A stretch of DNA of 64,000 nucleotides from Bifidobacterium asteroides DSM 20089. GTDB taxonomy: Bacteria; Actinomycetota; Actinomycetes; Actinomycetales; Bifidobacteriaceae. The stretch is taken from the NCBI RefSeq assembly GCF_002715865.1, contig NZ_CP017696.1, positions 620,001 to 684,000 of the forward strand, read 5' to 3'. The notes below the pieces were generated by a model. That model was not told where the DNA came from, searched no databases, and saw only the letters and a list, made by a program, of their open reading frames with translations. Both the position numbers and the translations under genes were made by a program. Below are positions 26,729-38,000 of the stretch, in pieces (within the stretch, counting starts at the first letter, position 1; each line of letters opens with the position of its first letter).

Positions 26729-28972
26729 TCAGACCACAGTCAGGGTCACGACTGCCGGTGAGCCGTCATCATTGACCACCTTGACCTGGGTGCCGGGGCC
26801 GGGGTCCTGGATTCGCACGGTGTGGGTCAGGTTGCCCAGCGGGGCGGAGATGTTGACCTTGAGCCCGTATCCCTGCAGGATCTGGGTGGCCTCGTCCTGG
26901 CTCTTGCCTTTCACGTCGGGCATACTGATGAATTGTGGTCCCTTGGAGATCACCAGGTTGACCGCATCGCCCCAGTGCAGCTGTTCCTGGGCCTGGTGGG
27001 AGGCGGAGATCACCCGGTTGCGGGGCACTGTGTCTGACCAGTCCTCGCTGTAGTTGACCTTGAGCCGGAGGGCTTCCAGAGCCGCCTTGGCATCGTTCCT
27101 TGCCTTGCCGATGATGTCCGGCATGGCCACCGGCATCCGGCCCTTGGACAGGACCAGGCTGACCTTGGTATCGTGTCGGGTCTTGGTCCCCGGGGCCGGA
27201 TCCACTGAAATCGCCGCCCCCTCGGGTATGTCCATGGAGTACTGGTCCTTGGAGGTGTCATGGTCGATCTTGTCGAACCCAGCCGCCTTCAAGGCTTGCA
27301 GGGGGTTCTTGCCGTTGGAGGTGTCCGGCAGGAGGATGTCCTTGGGCACTGTTGCCTGGCGAATCCCCTTGGAGACGGTCAGTTTGAGGTTGCCGCCCCG
27401 CTTGCTGATATGGGCTCCGACGGTATCGGGATCCGCGGCCATGATGGCCCCTTTAGGCACTTGGTCGCTGAAGTCGTATTCGGTGTAGACACCGATGCCT
27501 GCGACCTTGAGCGTGCGGGCGTACTTGGCGTAGTCGGCTCCGATGACCCTGCACCCCTGATTCTCGGAGCAGGAGATGTCATCCGGCTTGGGCAGGGCTA
27601 CATAGCTGCCCGGACCCAGGTAGTACCACCAGGCGCCACCGCCGCCTCCGGCCAGGGCCAGCACCAGCAGAACCACCAGCACAATGATCAGGCCCCGATG
27701 CCGGTGCTTGGGTTTGGCTGTCTCGGCACCTTGCTGCAAGGTCTGGAAGGAAGCCGGGACGGCCGTCGCATCGGCGGGGGAGGCTGCCAGGTCCTGAGGC
27801 TGCAGGACGGTCGTGGTTTCGGCCTGGGAGGGGGTGTCCACGTCATTGAGTTGATAGCGTCTGGTCGCTGCCTCTGTATCGTTCTGGGGCGGGGCCGGCA
27901 CAGCCGGGACGGTGTCCGAAATCTCTTGGTCGGTTGCAGCAGCAATGGTCTCCGTGGCTGCATCCTCGGTATCGTCGCTGGGTGGCGTAGCTCCCTGGGT
28001 TGGCGATTCCGGAATCTCAGGGTCGTGCCCAGGGGTTCCGGCAATGGCAGACTCGGGCTGACCGCTGGCTGCGGCTGCTGCTGCGGTCCCTGCAGGCAGC
28101 ACGTAGTCCATGGCCTGCCGATCCAGCCCCCTGACCACCTTCCTCAGGCTCTCCAGGGCCTTGCCCGCGTCGTCCGGGCGATTTTCGGGGGAGCGGTCGG
28201 TCAGCCCGGAGACCAGTGCGGCCACAGATGGGTCGATACCCGGGCAGACCCTGGCCAGGGAGGGAACGTCCTCGTGGACGTGCTTGAAGACGATGGTCAC
28301 CGGATTATCGCTGGCGAAGGGGACCGTGCCGGCCAGCATCTCGTAGGCGATGATGCCCACGGCGTATAGGTCGCTCTGGGGGGATGCCTCATTGTTCTCG
28401 ATGGTCTCGGGGGCCAGGTAGGCGGCTGTGCCCATGAGCATGCCCGTCGAGGACAGGGTGGACTGGGCGGCGGCGCGGGCCAGGCCGAAGTCGGTGATTT
28501 CCACGTGGCCGCGGTCGTTGATGAGGATGTTTTCCGGCTTGATGTCGCGGTGGATGACGCCGGCTCGGTGGGCGGAGGCCAGACCGTCGAGGATTTCGCC
28601 CACGATGCGCAGGGTCTCCTTCAGGGGATAGACACCCTGCCGAGCCATGTCCGTCCGCAGGCTTATTCCGTGGACATACTCCATGACCAGGTAGTCCAGC
28701 CCCTGGTCGACACCGGTGTCGTAGACCTGGACGATGTGGGGGTTGGCGATGGCAGCCGCAGACCTGGCCTCCCGGCGGAAGCGCTCCTCGAACTGGGCCC
28801 TGTGAGGTCCCTGGGCCAGCATGGTGTGCATGATCTTGACTGCCACATGTCTGGACAGTCGCAGGTCCAGAGCCTCATAGACCGTGGCCATGCCACCTTG
28901 CGCGATCTCGCGCAGAATGCGGTAGCGCCCGTCTATGATCCGGTCGCTGGTCCTCTCGTCCGCTTCACTCAT
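26729..28972 (-). CDS. pknB: Serine/threonine protein kinase with PASTA domains (PknB/Stk)
   Basis: 747 residues. Cytoplasmic Hanks-type kinase (about 15-275): IAQGGMATVYEA, VAVKIMH (catalytic Lys), HRDIKPENILI (catalytic loop) and DFGLARA. A Pro/Thr/Ala-rich juxtamembrane region leads to one transmembrane helix (about 427-450, IIVLVVLLVLALAGGGGGAW) and four extracellular PASTA repeats that typically sense muropeptides or lipid II. The start ATG 28972 lies inside the 3' end of the upstream polyprenyl synthase gene (8-base overlap), so the two are co-translated. A cognate PP2C phosphatase is not in the window. Confidence 0.95.
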   Translation of the reverse strand: MSEADERTSDRIIDGRYRILREIAQGGMATVYEALDLRLSRHVAVKIMHTMLAQGPHRAQFEERFRREARSAAAIANPHIVQVYDTGVDQGLDYLVMEYVHGISLRTDMARQGVYPLKETLRIVGEILDGLASAHRAGVIHRDIKPENILINDRGHVEITDFGLARAAAQSTLSSTGMLMGTAAYLAPETIENNEASPQSDLYAVGIIAYEMLAGTVPFASDNPVTIVFKHVHEDVPSLARVCPGIDPSVAALVSGLTDRSPENRPDDAGKALESLRKVVRGLDRQAMDYVLPAGTAAAAAASGQPESAIAGTPGHDPEIPESPTQGATPPSDDTEDAATETIAAATDQEISDTVPAVPAPPQNDTEAATRRYQLNDVDTPSQAETTTVLQPQDLAASPADATAVPASFQTLQQGAETAKPKHRHRGLIIVLVVLLVLALAGGGGGAWWYYLGPGSYVALPKPDDISCSENQGCRVIGADYAKYARTLKVAGIGVYTEYDFSDQVPKGAIMAADPDTVGAHISKRGGNLKLTVSKGIRQATVPKDILLPDTSNGKNPLQALKAAGFDKIDHDTSKDQYSMDIPEGAAISVDPAPGTKTRHDTKVSLVLSKGRMPVAMPDIIGKARNDAKAALEALRLKVNYSEDWSDTVPRNRVISASHQAQEQLHWGDAVNLVISKGPQFISMPDVKGKSQDEATQILQGYGLKVNISAPLGNLTHTVRIQDPGPGTQVKVVNDDGSPAVVTLTVV

Positions 28973-30200
28973 GCTCGTCTTGTCCGGCCCTCTGCACCTC
29001 GGAGGCCTGACCGGCCTCGGCATCAATGGAAGATACACGTTCATGATACCCGGCGGTGGTGGCAAGCGGCAGGAAGCGTCGGCAGGCCTTCAGGAAGATG
29101 ATTCGACCCTCTGTCGACAGATTCAGATCATCGGCCAGGGCCTGGGCTTGGGTCTGTGCTCGGGTGGAAAGGTCGGCTATACGTCGACGACTGGCATTTA
29201 CGGCGCCACAGGACTGCATCAGGTCACGGACCATATTCACCTGGGCATCCTTGCGGCGTTGGGAGGGGGAATCGTAGAGTCGGCGAACCTCCTTGGCCTG
29301 ATCAGGGTCGGCCATGGCCAGGGTGTCAGCCAGGAGGACGGTCCGCTTGCCCTCGCGAATATCTCCGCCCACGGGCTTGCCGGTGTGGCGGTCGTCGCCT
29401 GTCACATCCAGCAGATCGTCCGCCAGTTGGAAGGCCAGCCCCAGGTCCAGGCCCAGGGCGCGTACCGACCCTTTATGCTCTTCCAGGTCTGCTCCGGACG
29501 CTAGCAGGCCCAGAGCCAGAGGGGCCAGCGTGGTGTATGAGGCGGTCTTCCACGCCATGGTGTGCAGAGCCTGACGGCGCAGTTGTTCCGGATTGTCCAG
29601 GCGGGCCTCCTCCATTCCCATGTCCAGGACCTGGCCGGTGACCACAGCCGTCTGCATGGCTTGAAAAGCCCTGCAGACGGCCGGTCCCTGAGGCAGGTCG
29701 GCAGCCGCTTGGAGGGCTATTTCTGTGCTCAGCGATGCCAGCAGGTCGCCAAGGAGGATGCCCAGGCCGGTGCCGCGGGCATTGGGCCCGGCGGGGTCTT
29801 GGCTGTTCGGATTGTTTTTGACAACTGGCCGGCTCAGGGCCAGATGGGCGGCAGGGCGGCCCCGACGACGAGGAGAGCCGTCGATGATGTCGTCGTGGAC
29901 CAGGGCGCTGGTCTGGTAGACCTCCAAGGCGCAGGCAAGGTCCACTACCGCCTGTTCACGGTTCGGATTCTGCCCGCAATCCAGAGCCCCCCAGACATCG
30001 CAGAGCAGCAGGGCGCGCAGTCGCTTGCCGCCTCGGCCAGCCTCGATTGCCTGGAGGATGACCGCCTGCAAGGCCTCCTGGGAGGGGTCCTGATCCAGGG
30101 GATGGTCCAGTCCAGGCTCTGGAGCAGTCAGGTGGCCGCAATGCTGCTGGAGCAGTTCCTCCATGCGCTGTTCGACCCGTGCTGCTGTCACGCTCTTCAT
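28965..30200 (-). CDS. Polyprenyl (geranylgeranyl-type) diphosphate synthase
   Basis: 411 residues, long for a trans-isoprenyl synthase. First Asp-rich motif LVHDDIIDGSPRRRGRPAAH, GKRLRALLL for the IPP site and second Asp-rich motif FQLADDLLDVTGD are all intact. The enzyme condenses isopentenyl diphosphate with allylic diphosphates; product length cannot be read with confidence. Actinobacterial IdsA-type enzymes feed menaquinone or carrier-lipid synthesis. Its gene overlaps pknB, linking lipid-carrier supply and a lipid II-sensing kinase in one transcript. Confidence 0.9.
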   Translation of the reverse strand: MKSVTAARVEQRMEELLQQHCGHLTAPEPGLDHPLDQDPSQEALQAVILQAIEAGRGGKRLRALLLCDVWGALDCGQNPNREQAVVDLACALEVYQTSALVHDDIIDGSPRRRGRPAAHLALSRPVVKNNPNSQDPAGPNARGTGLGILLGDLLASLSTEIALQAAADLPQGPAVCRAFQAMQTAVVTGQVLDMGMEEARLDNPEQLRRQALHTMAWKTASYTTLAPLALGLLASGADLEEHKGSVRALGLDLGLAFQLADDLLDVTGDDRHTGKPVGGDIREGKRTVLLADTLAMADPDQAKEVRRLYDSPSQRRKDAQVNMVRDLMQSCGAVNASRRRIADLSTRAQTQAQALADDLNLSTEGRIIFLKACRRFLPLATTAGYHERVSSIDAEAGQASEVQRAGQDEHE

Positions 30201-30376
30201 GCCTTAGAGCCTATCCGCATATCTGCCCAGCAGGCAGGTTCCAGGACCTTGGTGGATGGATGACCCCACTTGACCACATGATCGGATATGGCCTTCTTAA
30301 CGGTTCCCACTGGTTCAGGATGATGCCAAGGCTTCCCGGCCAACAGACCGGGGAGCGGATGGGAGGCGATGACGAC

Positions 30377-30982
30377 ATGAACGATTCACATGAACATGGC
30401 ATGACAGAACTGATGGAGAACTACCGGGAGGGCCGACGACGATGGGGTGTGGAAGATGCTGACAGGCGATGGCTCCGGCAGCCCTTGACCGACTGGACTG
30501 CATGTTTGAAGGGACAACAGGCAGAGCCGCATTTGAACCCCGACTCTACGGACCGTCTGGCCGTGGCCATCACGGAGACCCTGGCCATACGCGACGGGCT
30601 TATCCTGTCCATCCTGGCACCTGAGCCAGGTCTGGACGATGACCGGCTGCTGGACCTGTGCGTGCGCCCCAACGATCCGGCCAATGTGACGGCGCTCTGC
30701 AGCATTCTGGATTCAGTATTCAAGGATTCCACGATGCGGCCGGACCATCCCCGTTGCCGGGCTGGGCTTGTCATGCTCGAGGCCATGGCGGGTAAGGCGC
30801 CGCCGGGGTTCCGGTCCCAGCCCCTGGCGGTTGCGTCCTATGTTGACTGGTGGAGTGGGGGATCCCAGGCATCCGGGTTCGCCGAGCAAGCCCTGGCCGA
30901 CGACCGTTCCTGCAGCCTGGCCGCCATCGTCCTGGCCTTGATCGGCCGCAGCATCGACCCGGCTTGGAGGCAATCGAGCTGA
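30377..30982 (+). CDS. DUF4192-like protein
   Basis: About 201 residues from ATG 30377, which has GGGAGG ten bases before; in-frame ATGs at 30359 and 30260 are alternatives. The C-terminal third (PLAVASYVDWWSGGSQASGFAEQALADDRSCSLAAIVLALI) resembles the end of the actinobacterial DUF4192 family, and IRDGLILSIL resembles its central GLRDALL motif. No catalytic motif or membrane segment is visible. It sits just upstream of the main sigma factor gene, a location often occupied by DUF4192 genes. Function unknown. Confidence 0.6.
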   Translation: MNDSHEHGMTELMENYREGRRRWGVEDADRRWLRQPLTDWTACLKGQQAEPHLNPDSTDRLAVAITETLAIRDGLILSILAPEPGLDDDRLLDLCVRPNDPANVTALCSILDSVFKDSTMRPDHPRCRAGLVMLEAMAGKAPPGFRSQPLAVASYVDWWSGGSQASGFAEQALADDRSCSLAAIVLALIGRSIDPAWRQSS

Positions 30983-31095
30983 ATCGGGAATAATCGTCCC
31001 CCTGGGGTGGTTCACTTAGTGAGTCTACGATTTGACCTTGCCATAGCTGTGCCTTAAAAGCAGTGTCGGCGGGTGGGATGATCCAGGAGGAGAAT

Positions 31096-32520
31096 TTGGC
31101 CACGAAGGACACCAAGTCAGCCAAGACAGCCGCAGTGGATACCGGAAAGGGCAGGACCAGTTCAACCGCCGGCAAGACCAAGACCGCCACCAGGTCCAAG
31201 ACCAGCAGCAGCAAGGCGTCCCACAAGACCTCGTCCCGCAAGACCGCCACTGCCAGCACTTCGACGGCCAAGACGAACCGGCGCCCGGCCTCCAAGACCT
31301 CGAAGAAGGTCGAAGAGGAGCCCATTCTGCAGCAGGAGGAGCAGGAGCCCGACGAGGACCTGCTTGAGGACCAGGAGGACGACGACCAGCTGGACAAGAG
31401 CGAGGATCAGCTGGAGGACGAACCCGATGAGGACGATCAGGAGGAGGACGAGGTCTCCCGGGTCGAGGATGAGGCCGAGGAGGATCGCAAGGCCGCCCAT
31501 GCCCTCGCCGCCAAGGTCAAGGGTGCCTTTGTCGTCGACGATTCCGATGATGACGAAAACGTCACCCCCTCGGGCAATCCCAAGCGTCGTGTGGTCACCG
31601 CCGGAGCCACTGCCGATCCCGTCAAGGACTACCTCAAGCAGATCGGCCGCGTCAGCCTGCTGAATGCCGAGCAGGAGGTGGACCTTTCCGAGCGTATCGA
31701 GGCCGGCCTCTATGCCCAGCATCTGCTGGACACCGAGGGTGAAGGCATGGACTTCAAGCGTCGCCGTGAGCTCAAGTGGGCCGCCAACGACGGGAAGAAG
31801 GCCAAGGACCATCTGTTGGAGGCCAACCTGCGACTGGTGGTCTCTCTGGCCAAGCGCTACACCGGCAGGGGCATGCTCTTCCTGGATCTGATCCAGGAAG
31901 GCAATCTGGGTCTGATCCGCGCGGTGGAGAAGTTCGACTACACCAAGGGCTACAAGTTCTCCACCTATGCCACTTGGTGGATTCGTCAGGCCATCACCCG
32001 CGCCATGGCCGACCAGGCCCGCACCATCCGTGTGCCCGTCCACATGGTCGAGGTCATCAACAAGCTCTCCCGCGTCCAGCGGCAGATGTTGCAGGATCTG
32101 GGCCGCGAGCCCACTCCTGACGAGCTGGCCCGGGAGCTGGATATGCCTGTCGAGAAGGTCCAGGAGGTCCAGAAGTACGGACGCGAGCCTATCTCCCTGC
32201 ATACCCCCCTGGGCGAGGACGGCGACTCTGAGTTCGGCGATCTGATTGAGGACACCGATGCCATCGCCCCCTCGGATGCCGTGGCCTTCTCCCTGCTGCA
32301 AGAGCAGTTCCAGCAGGTTCTTGAGACCCTGAGTCCCCGTGAGGCCGGCGTCATCAAGATGCGCTACGGCCTGGAGGATGGGCAGCCCAAGACCCTGGAT
32401 GATATTGGCCGCGTCTACGGGGTCACCCGTGAACGCATCCGCCAGATTGAGTCCAAGACAATGTCCAAGCTGCGCCATCCTTCGCGCTCGCAGACCCTGC
32501 GGGATTCCCTGGATCAGTGA
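31096..32520 (+). CDS. sigA: Primary sigma factor (RpoD/SigA/HrdB)
   Basis: 474 residues from TTG 31096, which is preceded by AGGAGGAG; ATG 31078 is an in-frame alternative. An N-terminal ~190 residues of Lys/Thr/Ala-rich then strongly acidic sequence is typical of actinobacterial HrdB-type sigmas. Region 1.2 ([31 protein letters not shown]), region 2 ([56 protein letters not shown]), region 3 and region 4 ([23 protein letters not shown]) follow. Directs housekeeping transcription. About 130 bases separate it from parE. Confidence 0.95.
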   Translation: MATKDTKSAKTAAVDTGKGRTSSTAGKTKTATRSKTSSSKASHKTSSRKTATASTSTAKTNRRPASKTSKKVEEEPILQQEEQEPDEDLLEDQEDDDQLDKSEDQLEDEPDEDDQEEDEVSRVEDEAEEDRKAAHALAAKVKGAFVVDDSDDDENVTPSGNPKRRVVTAGATADPVKDYLKQIGRVSLLNAEQEVDLSERIEAGLYAQHLLDTEGEGMDFKRRRELKWAANDGKKAKDHLLEANLRLVVSLAKRYTGRGMLFLDLIQEGNLGLIRAVEKFDYTKGYKFSTYATWWIRQAITRAMADQARTIRVPVHMVEVINKLSRVQRQMLQDLGREPTPDELARELDMPVEKVQEVQKYGREPISLHTPLGEDGDSEFGDLIEDTDAIAPSDAVAFSLLQEQFQQVLETLSPREAGVIKMRYGLEDGQPKTLDDIGRVYGVTRERIRQIESKTMSKLRHPSRSQTLRDSLDQ

Positions 32521-32648
32521 CCGCTGCGCCCGGCAAGGGGTACTGATACTGTCGAGGCCTCCTTGCTAGAAATGGTCAACGGTGCGTAAGCGACTGCCCA
32601 TGTGAGGACCTGTGTCCCCTGGGCGCCATGAGGTGAACGGCGAGGTAA

Positions 32649-34997
32649 ATGGTGGCGAAAAAGGCTGATACGGCAAAGTCCTATGGTGCCGGAAGTCTGA
32701 CGGTTCTGGAGGGCCTGGATGCTGTACGCAAGCGTCCAGGCATGTATATCGGGACTACGGACAGCCAGGGGCTCATGCACTGCCTTTGGGAGATCATCGA
32801 CAACGCCGTGGACGAGGCCCTGGCCGGCCAATGCGACCACATCAAGGTCATCCTGCACAAGGACGGCTCCATCGAAGTGGACGACAACGGCCGAGGCATC
32901 CCAGTCGATATTGAGCCTCGGACAGGGCTGACCGGCGTGGAGGTGGTTCTGACCAAGCTCCACGCGGGTGCCAAGTTCGGCAACTCTTCTTATACGGCCG
33001 TGGGCGGCCTGCACGGGGTAGGCTCTTCGGTGGTCAACGCCCTGAGCTCCCGGTTGGATGTCGAGGTGGACAGGGACGGCAAGACACATAGGATGCGGTT
33101 CCATCAAGGCCATCCCGGTACCTACCAGGACCCTGACCCGGAGCATCCCTCGCCTGACTCGCCATTCAAACGCACCAGGAAGAACCGGCCTACGCCCCTG
33201 GAGGTGGTGGGCAGCGTGCCTAAGTCCCGGACCGGTACCAGGGTGCGCTACTGGGCCGACCCAGAAATCTTCAACCCCACGGCCCGGTTCAGCTACGACC
33301 AGCTGATTGACCGAGTGCGCCAGACCAGCTTCCTGGTGCCTGGCCTCAAGATCACCGTGATCGACGAGCGCATCCCCGCCACAGGCAGCGCCGAGCAGGA
33401 CCTGCGCCTGGAGGTTGACGGCGAACCCGCTGGGGAGTCGAACAACCAGGGTGTTCAGGAGAACCCTCTTGAATCGTCTGACAGCGGCGGCCTCACTGAA
33501 GAGGGCGATGAAGACGAAAGTGCCGAGGACGCACAGGCGGATGATACCGATCTTTCGGCCACCGAACAGGCTGACCGGGCCATGTTGAGGCCGGAGGACG
33601 AGTCCGACCATCAGCGCGTGGAGGAGTTCCTGCACACCGGCGGTGTGACGGACTTTGTGGACTTCCTGTCCAAGGGCGAGCCGGTCAGTGACGTCTGGCG
33701 GATCAGCGGCCAGGACACCTACCAGGAGGAGACTCAGCGGGTAGGCACCGACGGCGAGCTGCACGCCGAGCAGGTGGAACGTGTCTGCGGGGTGGATATT
33801 GCCCTGCGCTGGGTCAATGACTATGATTCAGTCGTCCGTAGCTTCGTCAATGTGGTCGAGACGCCCGGCGGAGGCATGCACGTGGACGGGTTCATGAACG
33901 CCATGACCCGCCAGGTGCGTAAGGCCGTGGAGGCCAACGCCCGCCGTCTCAAGGTCAACCTCAAGGACTCCCACACCAAGGTGGAGCGCGACGACGTCCT
34001 GGCCGGGCTGGTGGCCGTGGTCACCGTACGCATCGCCGAGCCGCAGTTCCAGGGCCAGACCAAGGACGTGCTGGGTACGGCCCAGGTCAAGCCCATCGTC
34101 ACCCGGATGACCGACGACCAGTTCGGCCAGATGATCAGCGGCTCCAAGCGCGGCTTCAAGGAGCAGTCCGGCCAGGTGCTGGAGAAGATCGTCGGCGAGA
34201 TGCACGCCCGCGTCCAGGCACGCAAGACCAAGGAGGTCACCAGGCGCAAGAACGCCCTGGAGTCAGCCTCCATGCCCTCCAAGCTCTCGGATTCCATGCC
34301 CGGCAACGACGACATCGCCGAGCTGTTCATCGTCGAGGGCGACTCCGCCCTGGGTACGGCCAAGGCTGCCCGAAACTCCATGTTCCAGGCCCTGCTGCCC
34401 ATCCGTGGCAAGATCCTCAACGTCCAGAAGGCCTCCCTGTCCCAGATGCTGACCAACAAGGAGTGCGCCTCCATAATCCAGGTCGTCGGCGCCGGTTCGG
34501 GAGCCAGCTTCGACATCGACCAGGCCCGCTACAACAAGGTCATCATGATGACCGATGCTGACGTGGACGGTGCCCACATCCGCATCCTGCTGCTGACCCT
34601 CTTCTACCGCTACATGCGTCCACTGATTGAGAACGGGCGAGTCTACGCCGCCGTGCCCCCCCTGCATCGAATCGCGCTTGCAGGCAGGAACAAGGGAAAG
34701 TTCATCTACACCTATTCGGACGATGAGCTGGAGGGCAAGCTGGCCGACCTGCAGGCCAAGCACATCGACTACAATCCCGATGTGCAGCGCTACAAGGGTC
34801 TGGGCGAGATGGACGCCGACCAGCTGGCCGACACCACCATGGATCCCCGGACCCGCATGCTGCGCCGCATCCGCATGGAGGATGCCGCTCAGGCGGCCGG
34901 CATCTTCCCCCTGCTCATGGGCGACGACGTACCGCCCCGCAAGCAGTTCATCGTGGACAATGCCGACGACTTCGACCGGAGCAAGATCGACACCTGA
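32649..34997 (+). CDS. parE: DNA topoisomerase IV subunit B (GyrB-like)
   Basis: 782 residues. Type IIA topoisomerase ATPase subunit. GHKL ATP site: EIIDNAVDEA, DNGRGIPVD, GLHGVGSSVVNALS. The TOPRIM domain has EGDSALGTAK and DADVDGAHIR, with PLRG replaced by ALLPIRGKILN. Its partner gene, parC, lies at 40010-42646, beyond lhr. The position next to a GyrA-like gene away from dnaA/gyrB favours topoisomerase IV. An insertion of ~75 acidic residues (about 255-330, Glu/Asp/Ser/Gln-rich) interrupts the transducer region and is not in E. coli ParE. ATG start. Confidence 0.9.
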   Translation: MVAKKADTAKSYGAGSLTVLEGLDAVRKRPGMYIGTTDSQGLMHCLWEIIDNAVDEALAGQCDHIKVILHKDGSIEVDDNGRGIPVDIEPRTGLTGVEVVLTKLHAGAKFGNSSYTAVGGLHGVGSSVVNALSSRLDVEVDRDGKTHRMRFHQGHPGTYQDPDPEHPSPDSPFKRTRKNRPTPLEVVGSVPKSRTGTRVRYWADPEIFNPTARFSYDQLIDRVRQTSFLVPGLKITVIDERIPATGSAEQDLRLEVDGEPAGESNNQGVQENPLESSDSGGLTEEGDEDESAEDAQADDTDLSATEQADRAMLRPEDESDHQRVEEFLHTGGVTDFVDFLSKGEPVSDVWRISGQDTYQEETQRVGTDGELHAEQVERVCGVDIALRWVNDYDSVVRSFVNVVETPGGGMHVDGFMNAMTRQVRKAVEANARRLKVNLKDSHTKVERDDVLAGLVAVVTVRIAEPQFQGQTKDVLGTAQVKPIVTRMTDDQFGQMISGSKRGFKEQSGQVLEKIVGEMHARVQARKTKEVTRRKNALESASMPSKLSDSMPGNDDIAELFIVEGDSALGTAKAARNSMFQALLPIRGKILNVQKASLSQMLTNKECASIIQVVGAGSGASFDIDQARYNKVIMMTDADVDGAHIRILLLTLFYRYMRPLIENGRVYAAVPPLHRIALAGRNKGKFIYTYSDDELEGKLADLQAKHIDYNPDVQRYKGLGEMDADQLADTTMDPRTRMLRRIRMEDAAQAAGIFPLLMGDDVPPRKQFIVDNADDFDRSKIDT

Positions 34998-35036
34998 CCG
35001 ACCTTCAGCAGGGCGCAGGGAGGCGGGGAGAGGAGT

Positions 35037-38000
35037 GTGACGCATATGGACGGTCCCTTGGATAATTTCTCCCCGCAGACTGCCGACTGGTTCCGCCGGG
35101 CCTTTCCCGAGGGGCCCACGCCGACCCAGGTGCAGGCCTGGCCGGCCATCCGCTCAGGCGGCGATGCGCTGATCATATCGCCCACCGGGTCAGGCAAGAC
35201 CCTGGCCGCCTTTCTTTGGGCCATTGACGAGCTCATGACCAGGCCCCGGCGCTCTCGGAAACCAGGGGTCGCCGTGCTCTATATTTCACCCATGAAGGCC
35301 CTGGGGACGGACGTGGCCCGCAACCTGCAGGGTCCACTGGAGGGCATCGCCGAACGTTTTGCCCGACAGGGACGAAAAGCGCCCAAGGTCCGAACGGGCA
35401 TCCGCACTGGGGACACCGACGCCCGCGGCCGTAGGGCTCTGGCCGCCCATCCTCCGGATATTCTGGTCACCACTCCAGAATCCCTCTATCTGATGCTGAC
35501 CTCAAAGACGGCCAGCACGCTGAGGAACGTCCAGACCGTTATTGTGGACGAAATCCATGTTCTGGCGGGCAACAAGCGCGGGGCTCATCTGGCGCTGAGC
35601 CTGGAGCGGCTGGACGACCTGGTCGGACGGCCCGTGCAGCGGATCGGCCTGTCGGCTACGGTCCGGCCGCCCGAACAGGTGGCACGCTTTCTGGGCGGCA
35701 GCCGTCACGTCAGCCTGATCCAGCCCAAGTCGTCCACTGCCATGGACCTGCGGCTGATCGAGCCCCTGGAGGACATGGGCGATCTGGCTGCACCGCCCGG
35801 GGAATCGGGCCAGGATGGGCAGAATGGCGACCAAAGAAGCGGATCCATCTGGCCTGCCGTCGAGCGGGCCATTCTGGATCAGATCCTGTCCCACCACACC
35901 ACCCTGGTCTTCGTCAACTCCCGCGGCCTTGCCGAGCGCCTGACCGCTCGGCTGAACGACCTGCACCAGTCCGATCTGCAAGAGTCCAAACACCGTAGCC
36001 GAGGCAGCAGTGGGCAGGACCAACCAGATTTATCCCCTGAAACAGAGGAGCCCACGGCCAGGGCTGGGCAGGTCGGGGAGCCAGCCCACTATGATTCGGC
36101 CACCGGGTCCACCTCCGGGAGGACTTCCGGCCAGGTTGTCGACCAACCCATTGCCATGGCCCATCATGGTTCGGTATCCAAGGAACGCCGACGCCAGGTT
36201 GAGGACGACCTCAAGGCCGGCCGACTGCGCTGTGTGGTAGCCACCTCCAGCCTGGAGCTGGGCATCGATATGGACTCGGTCGATCTGGTCATCCAGGTCA
36301 ATGCCCCGCTGTCGACCGCCTCGGGGCTGCAGCGCGTGGGCCGGGCCGACCACCAGGTAGGTCGGGTATCGCAGGCCAGGCTTTTCCCCCTGACCCGTGA
36401 GCAAATCCTGGAGTGCACGGCCAGCATGGAAAGCATGGTCCAGGGCGACATCGAGCCCACCATCATGCCCAATAGCCCCCTGGATGTTCTGGCTCAGCAG
36501 ACGGTGGCCGCAGCTGCCATGGGACCGCTCAAGGAGGAGGACTGGCTGGCCACGGTCAGGCGGGCCGCTCCTTTCGCCCACCTGGACCAGCAGGTCTACC
36601 GGGCGGTGCTGGGTATGCTCAGCGGCGCCTACACCTCCCAGGACTTCACCGCCTTCCGCCCCATCCTGGTCTGGGATCACCAGACCGGCACATTGACAGC
36701 CCGCCCCGGTGCGCAACGCCTGGCGGTCACCTCCGGAGGCACCATTCCCGACCGTGGCTCCTACAGCGTGGTCATGCCTTCAGAGGCCGCCGGCGGCAAG
36801 CCCCGGCGAGTGGGGGAGCTGGACGAGGAGATGGTCTACGAGTCCCGCAAAGGGGACGTGATCACCCTGGGCACCACCTCCTGGAGGATCCAGCAGATCA
36901 CCCGTGACCGTGTGGTGGTGGTACCAGCCCCGGGACGCTCCGCAAGACTGCCCTTCTGGCACGGGGAGGGCACCGGTCGCGACCCCGCCTTCGGCCGTCG
37001 CTTGGGCAGGCTCGCCAGGGAATTGTCCCAGGGCCTGATACCGGCGGTCCAGACTGCCTCCGGTAGGCCTGGCTTCACCCAAGCCGTCTGCTCTCGTCTC
37101 TTGAAGGACGGTCTGGACCGTCCTGCCATCAACAATATGGCCGCCTTTCTGGCTGAGCAGCAGGTCTCCACCGGCCAGGTGCCGGACGACATGCATCTGG
37201 TAGTCGAGCGCTGCCCCAACGAGGAGGGCGACCTGAGGCTGATCCTTCACTCGCCATACGGCCGCAGGGTCAACGAGCCCTGGGCCCTGGCCGTCGCCGC
37301 CCGGCTCTCCCGCGAGCGCGGATACGACGGATCCGTCTGGGCTGGGGAGGACGGCATTGTCGTTCAGATTCCGGGTACTGATGCCTTCCTGGAAGATCAG
37401 CGAATATTCGGATTTACCCCCGATCAGATAGAGCGCGAGGTCCGACGGCATCTGGTGGGCTCAGCGCTCTTCCAGTCCCGTTTCCGCCAGTGCGCAGCCC
37501 GCTCGCTCTACATGCCCAGGATGGAGCCCGGTCGCAGGGTACCGCTCTGGCAGCAGCGTCTGCGGGCCTCTCGGCTGTTGGACGCGGCTTTGAAGGAGGA
37601 TGACTTCCCCCTGGTTCTGGAGACCATGCGCGAGTGCCTGCAGGACGTCTACGACATGCCTGCCCTGCGCGAGCTGATGGCCGACCTGGAGCAGGGGAGC
37701 GTCCGTCTGGTCCCGGCTTCCACACGGACCCCCTCACCCATGGCCTCAGGGCTGCTCTTCGGCTACCTGGGGACCTTCATGTACCAGTACGACATGCCCA
37801 AGGCCGAGCGCGATTCCGCCATGCTGGCCATCGACTCCGACCTGCTGGAGCAGATGGTCGGGCAGGTGGACATGGCTGACCTCCTGGACCAGGGGACCGT
37901 CGACCAGGTGACCGCTGATCTGCAGCGGCTTTCGCCCAGGACCCAGGTCAAGGGGGCCGAAGGACTGGCCGACCTCTTGCGCACCCTGGGCCCCATGGAT

